Positions 6,407 to 7,233 of a DNA stretch of 7,233 nt are shown one piece after another. The notes under the pieces are model-generated. The model was not told the origin of the DNA. It did not search any database and was given only the letters and a program-made list of their open reading frames with translations. This DNA is from Caryophanales bacterium UBA3260 (GTDB lineage: Bacteria; Bacillota_I; Bacilli_A; RF39; UBA660): the NCBI GenBank assembly GCA_002362595.1, contig DEUO01000085.1, positions 1 through 7,233 on the forward strand, written 5' to 3'. Numbering within the stretch: position 1 is the stretch's first letter; each line of letters begins with the position of its first letter. A program made the position numbers and the translations under genes.

Positions 6407-7233
6407 ATGGAATTATCTTATTCGCTACATTTAGGTAATGATAAAAACAAATCTATTAAAGCAAGGCAAGAAGCAAAAAATACTCCATCAGGTACTACAT
6501 CAAAGAATAATAATGCTATTCAAAATGTTAAGCAATTAGGAAAAGTTAATCATCATAACTTAAGACAATATGATAATAATCAAGAACTTATTAAAATAAT
6601 TAAAGGTTCTAATGATATTGTTAAAGATGTTAGAGAATTATATTTGGATTTATTTGATGAAGCAAGATTAGAATACAATAATAAACAAACAAGAGATGAT
6701 AGAAAAATAGATAATTACTTTAATAAGATTAGTAATGATACAAAACATGATCTTGCTTGTGAGATTGTTATTGAACTTGGAAATATGGAATATTGGGATG
6801 AGAAAAGTTTAGAATATAAATATCAAATGACTGGAGTTTTTGAACAACAACTTGAAGATTTAAAAGAAATAGTTCCAGACTTTTATATAGCAAATGCTAC
6901 TATACATTTTGATGAGCATTCTCCTCATATGCATATAGTTGGAGTTCCAGTAAAAGAAAATTGTAAAACAGGTTTATCAAGACAAGTTGGTAAAACTTCT
7001 ATTTTCACAAAAGAATCATTAGTAGTTATTCAAGATAAAATGAGAGAAAGATGTATTGATGAATTTAATATTGCTTATGGTATGAATTCTAAATTAAAAG
7101 AAAAACAAAAAGGTAAAAATAGAGATATTACATCATACGAAAGAAAACTCTTTAACGAAAGAGTCAAAGGTCTTAAACAAGAAATATCTAATCTTCAAAA
7201 TGAAGTATCTGATTTAGAAGATAATAAAGAATC
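6407..7233 (+). CDS. MobV-family relaxase (plasmid mobilization/recombination protein), 3' end cut by the window
   Basis: Relaxases of this family nick the origin of transfer, stay covalently bound to the 5' end, and lead the strand through a conjugation channel supplied by another element. The 275 codons visible contain the family's metal-binding motif, HFDEHSPHMH at 167-176 (His167, Asp169, Glu170, His174, His176). The N-terminal NHHNLRQYDN (48-57) carries the HNxR signature whose histidine is the proposed nucleophile in MobV enzymes. The segment NNKQTRDDRKIDNYF (91-105) is also typical of clostridial relatives. A coiled coil begins at about 245. AAGGAGGTG (6390-6398) precedes the ATG by 8 nt. 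No stop occurs before the window end. It is probably co-transcribed with the recombinase, since no clear terminator or promoter separates them. The role resembles tnpZ of Tn4451. Confidence 0.93.
   Translation, partial: MELSYSLHLGNDKNKSIKARQEAKNTPSGTTSKNNNAIQNVKQLGKVNHHNLRQYDNNQELIKIIKGSNDIVKDVRELYLDLFDEARLEYNNKQTRDDRKIDNYFNKISNDTKHDLACEIVIELGNMEYWDEKSLEYKYQMTGVFEQQLEDLKEIVPDFYIANATIHFDEHSPHMHIVGVPVKENCKTGLSRQVGKTSIFTKESLVVIQDKMRERCIDEFNIAYGMNSKLKEKQKGKNRDITSYERKLFNERVKGLKQEISNLQNEVSDLEDNKE

Overview
The window is very AT-rich, uses standard-code TGG for tryptophan, and has strong AGGAGG-type ribosome binding sites and classic rho-independent terminators. This fits a low-GC Bacillota genome, probably a gut-type Bacilli/Clostridia or Mollicutes-relative lineage. 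The species cannot be told from the sequence.

Left half (1-3773), chromosomal-looking. The left edge holds a very short leftward reading frame bounded by a perfect 21-bp inverted repeat (1-21 and 155-175). Next comes a complete, unusually long ribonuclease R gene (275-3316) whose N-terminal RNA-binding module is tandemly duplicated. It ends in a bidirectional terminator shared with a convergent gene for a 75-residue single-pass membrane protein (3324-3551, minus strand). That gene has a near-consensus promoter. A tRNA-His gene (3629-3705) follows, read rightward, with its own terminator.

Right half (about 3773-7233), an integrative mobilizable element cut by the window end. It carries a 90-residue orphan protein, then a consensus promoter and a 25-codon leader peptide whose 3' end lies inside a strong intrinsic terminator. 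These sit upstream of a large serine recombinase (4309-6159). A 247-bp non-coding interval follows, packed with nested hairpins and a potential pseudoknot, and leads into a MobV-type relaxase (6407 to beyond the end). Large serine recombinase plus MobV is the logic of Tn4451-like mobilizable transposons: the recombinase excises and integrates the element, and the relaxase nicks an oriT for transfer by a helper conjugation system. No cargo gene is visible.

The two most interesting signals are RNA/DNA structures, not proteins. One is the leader-peptide/terminator attenuator that appears to gate recombinase expression. The other is the multi-branched structured region (6166-6386) between recombinase and relaxase, which could be an oriT, a cis-regulatory RNA, or both.
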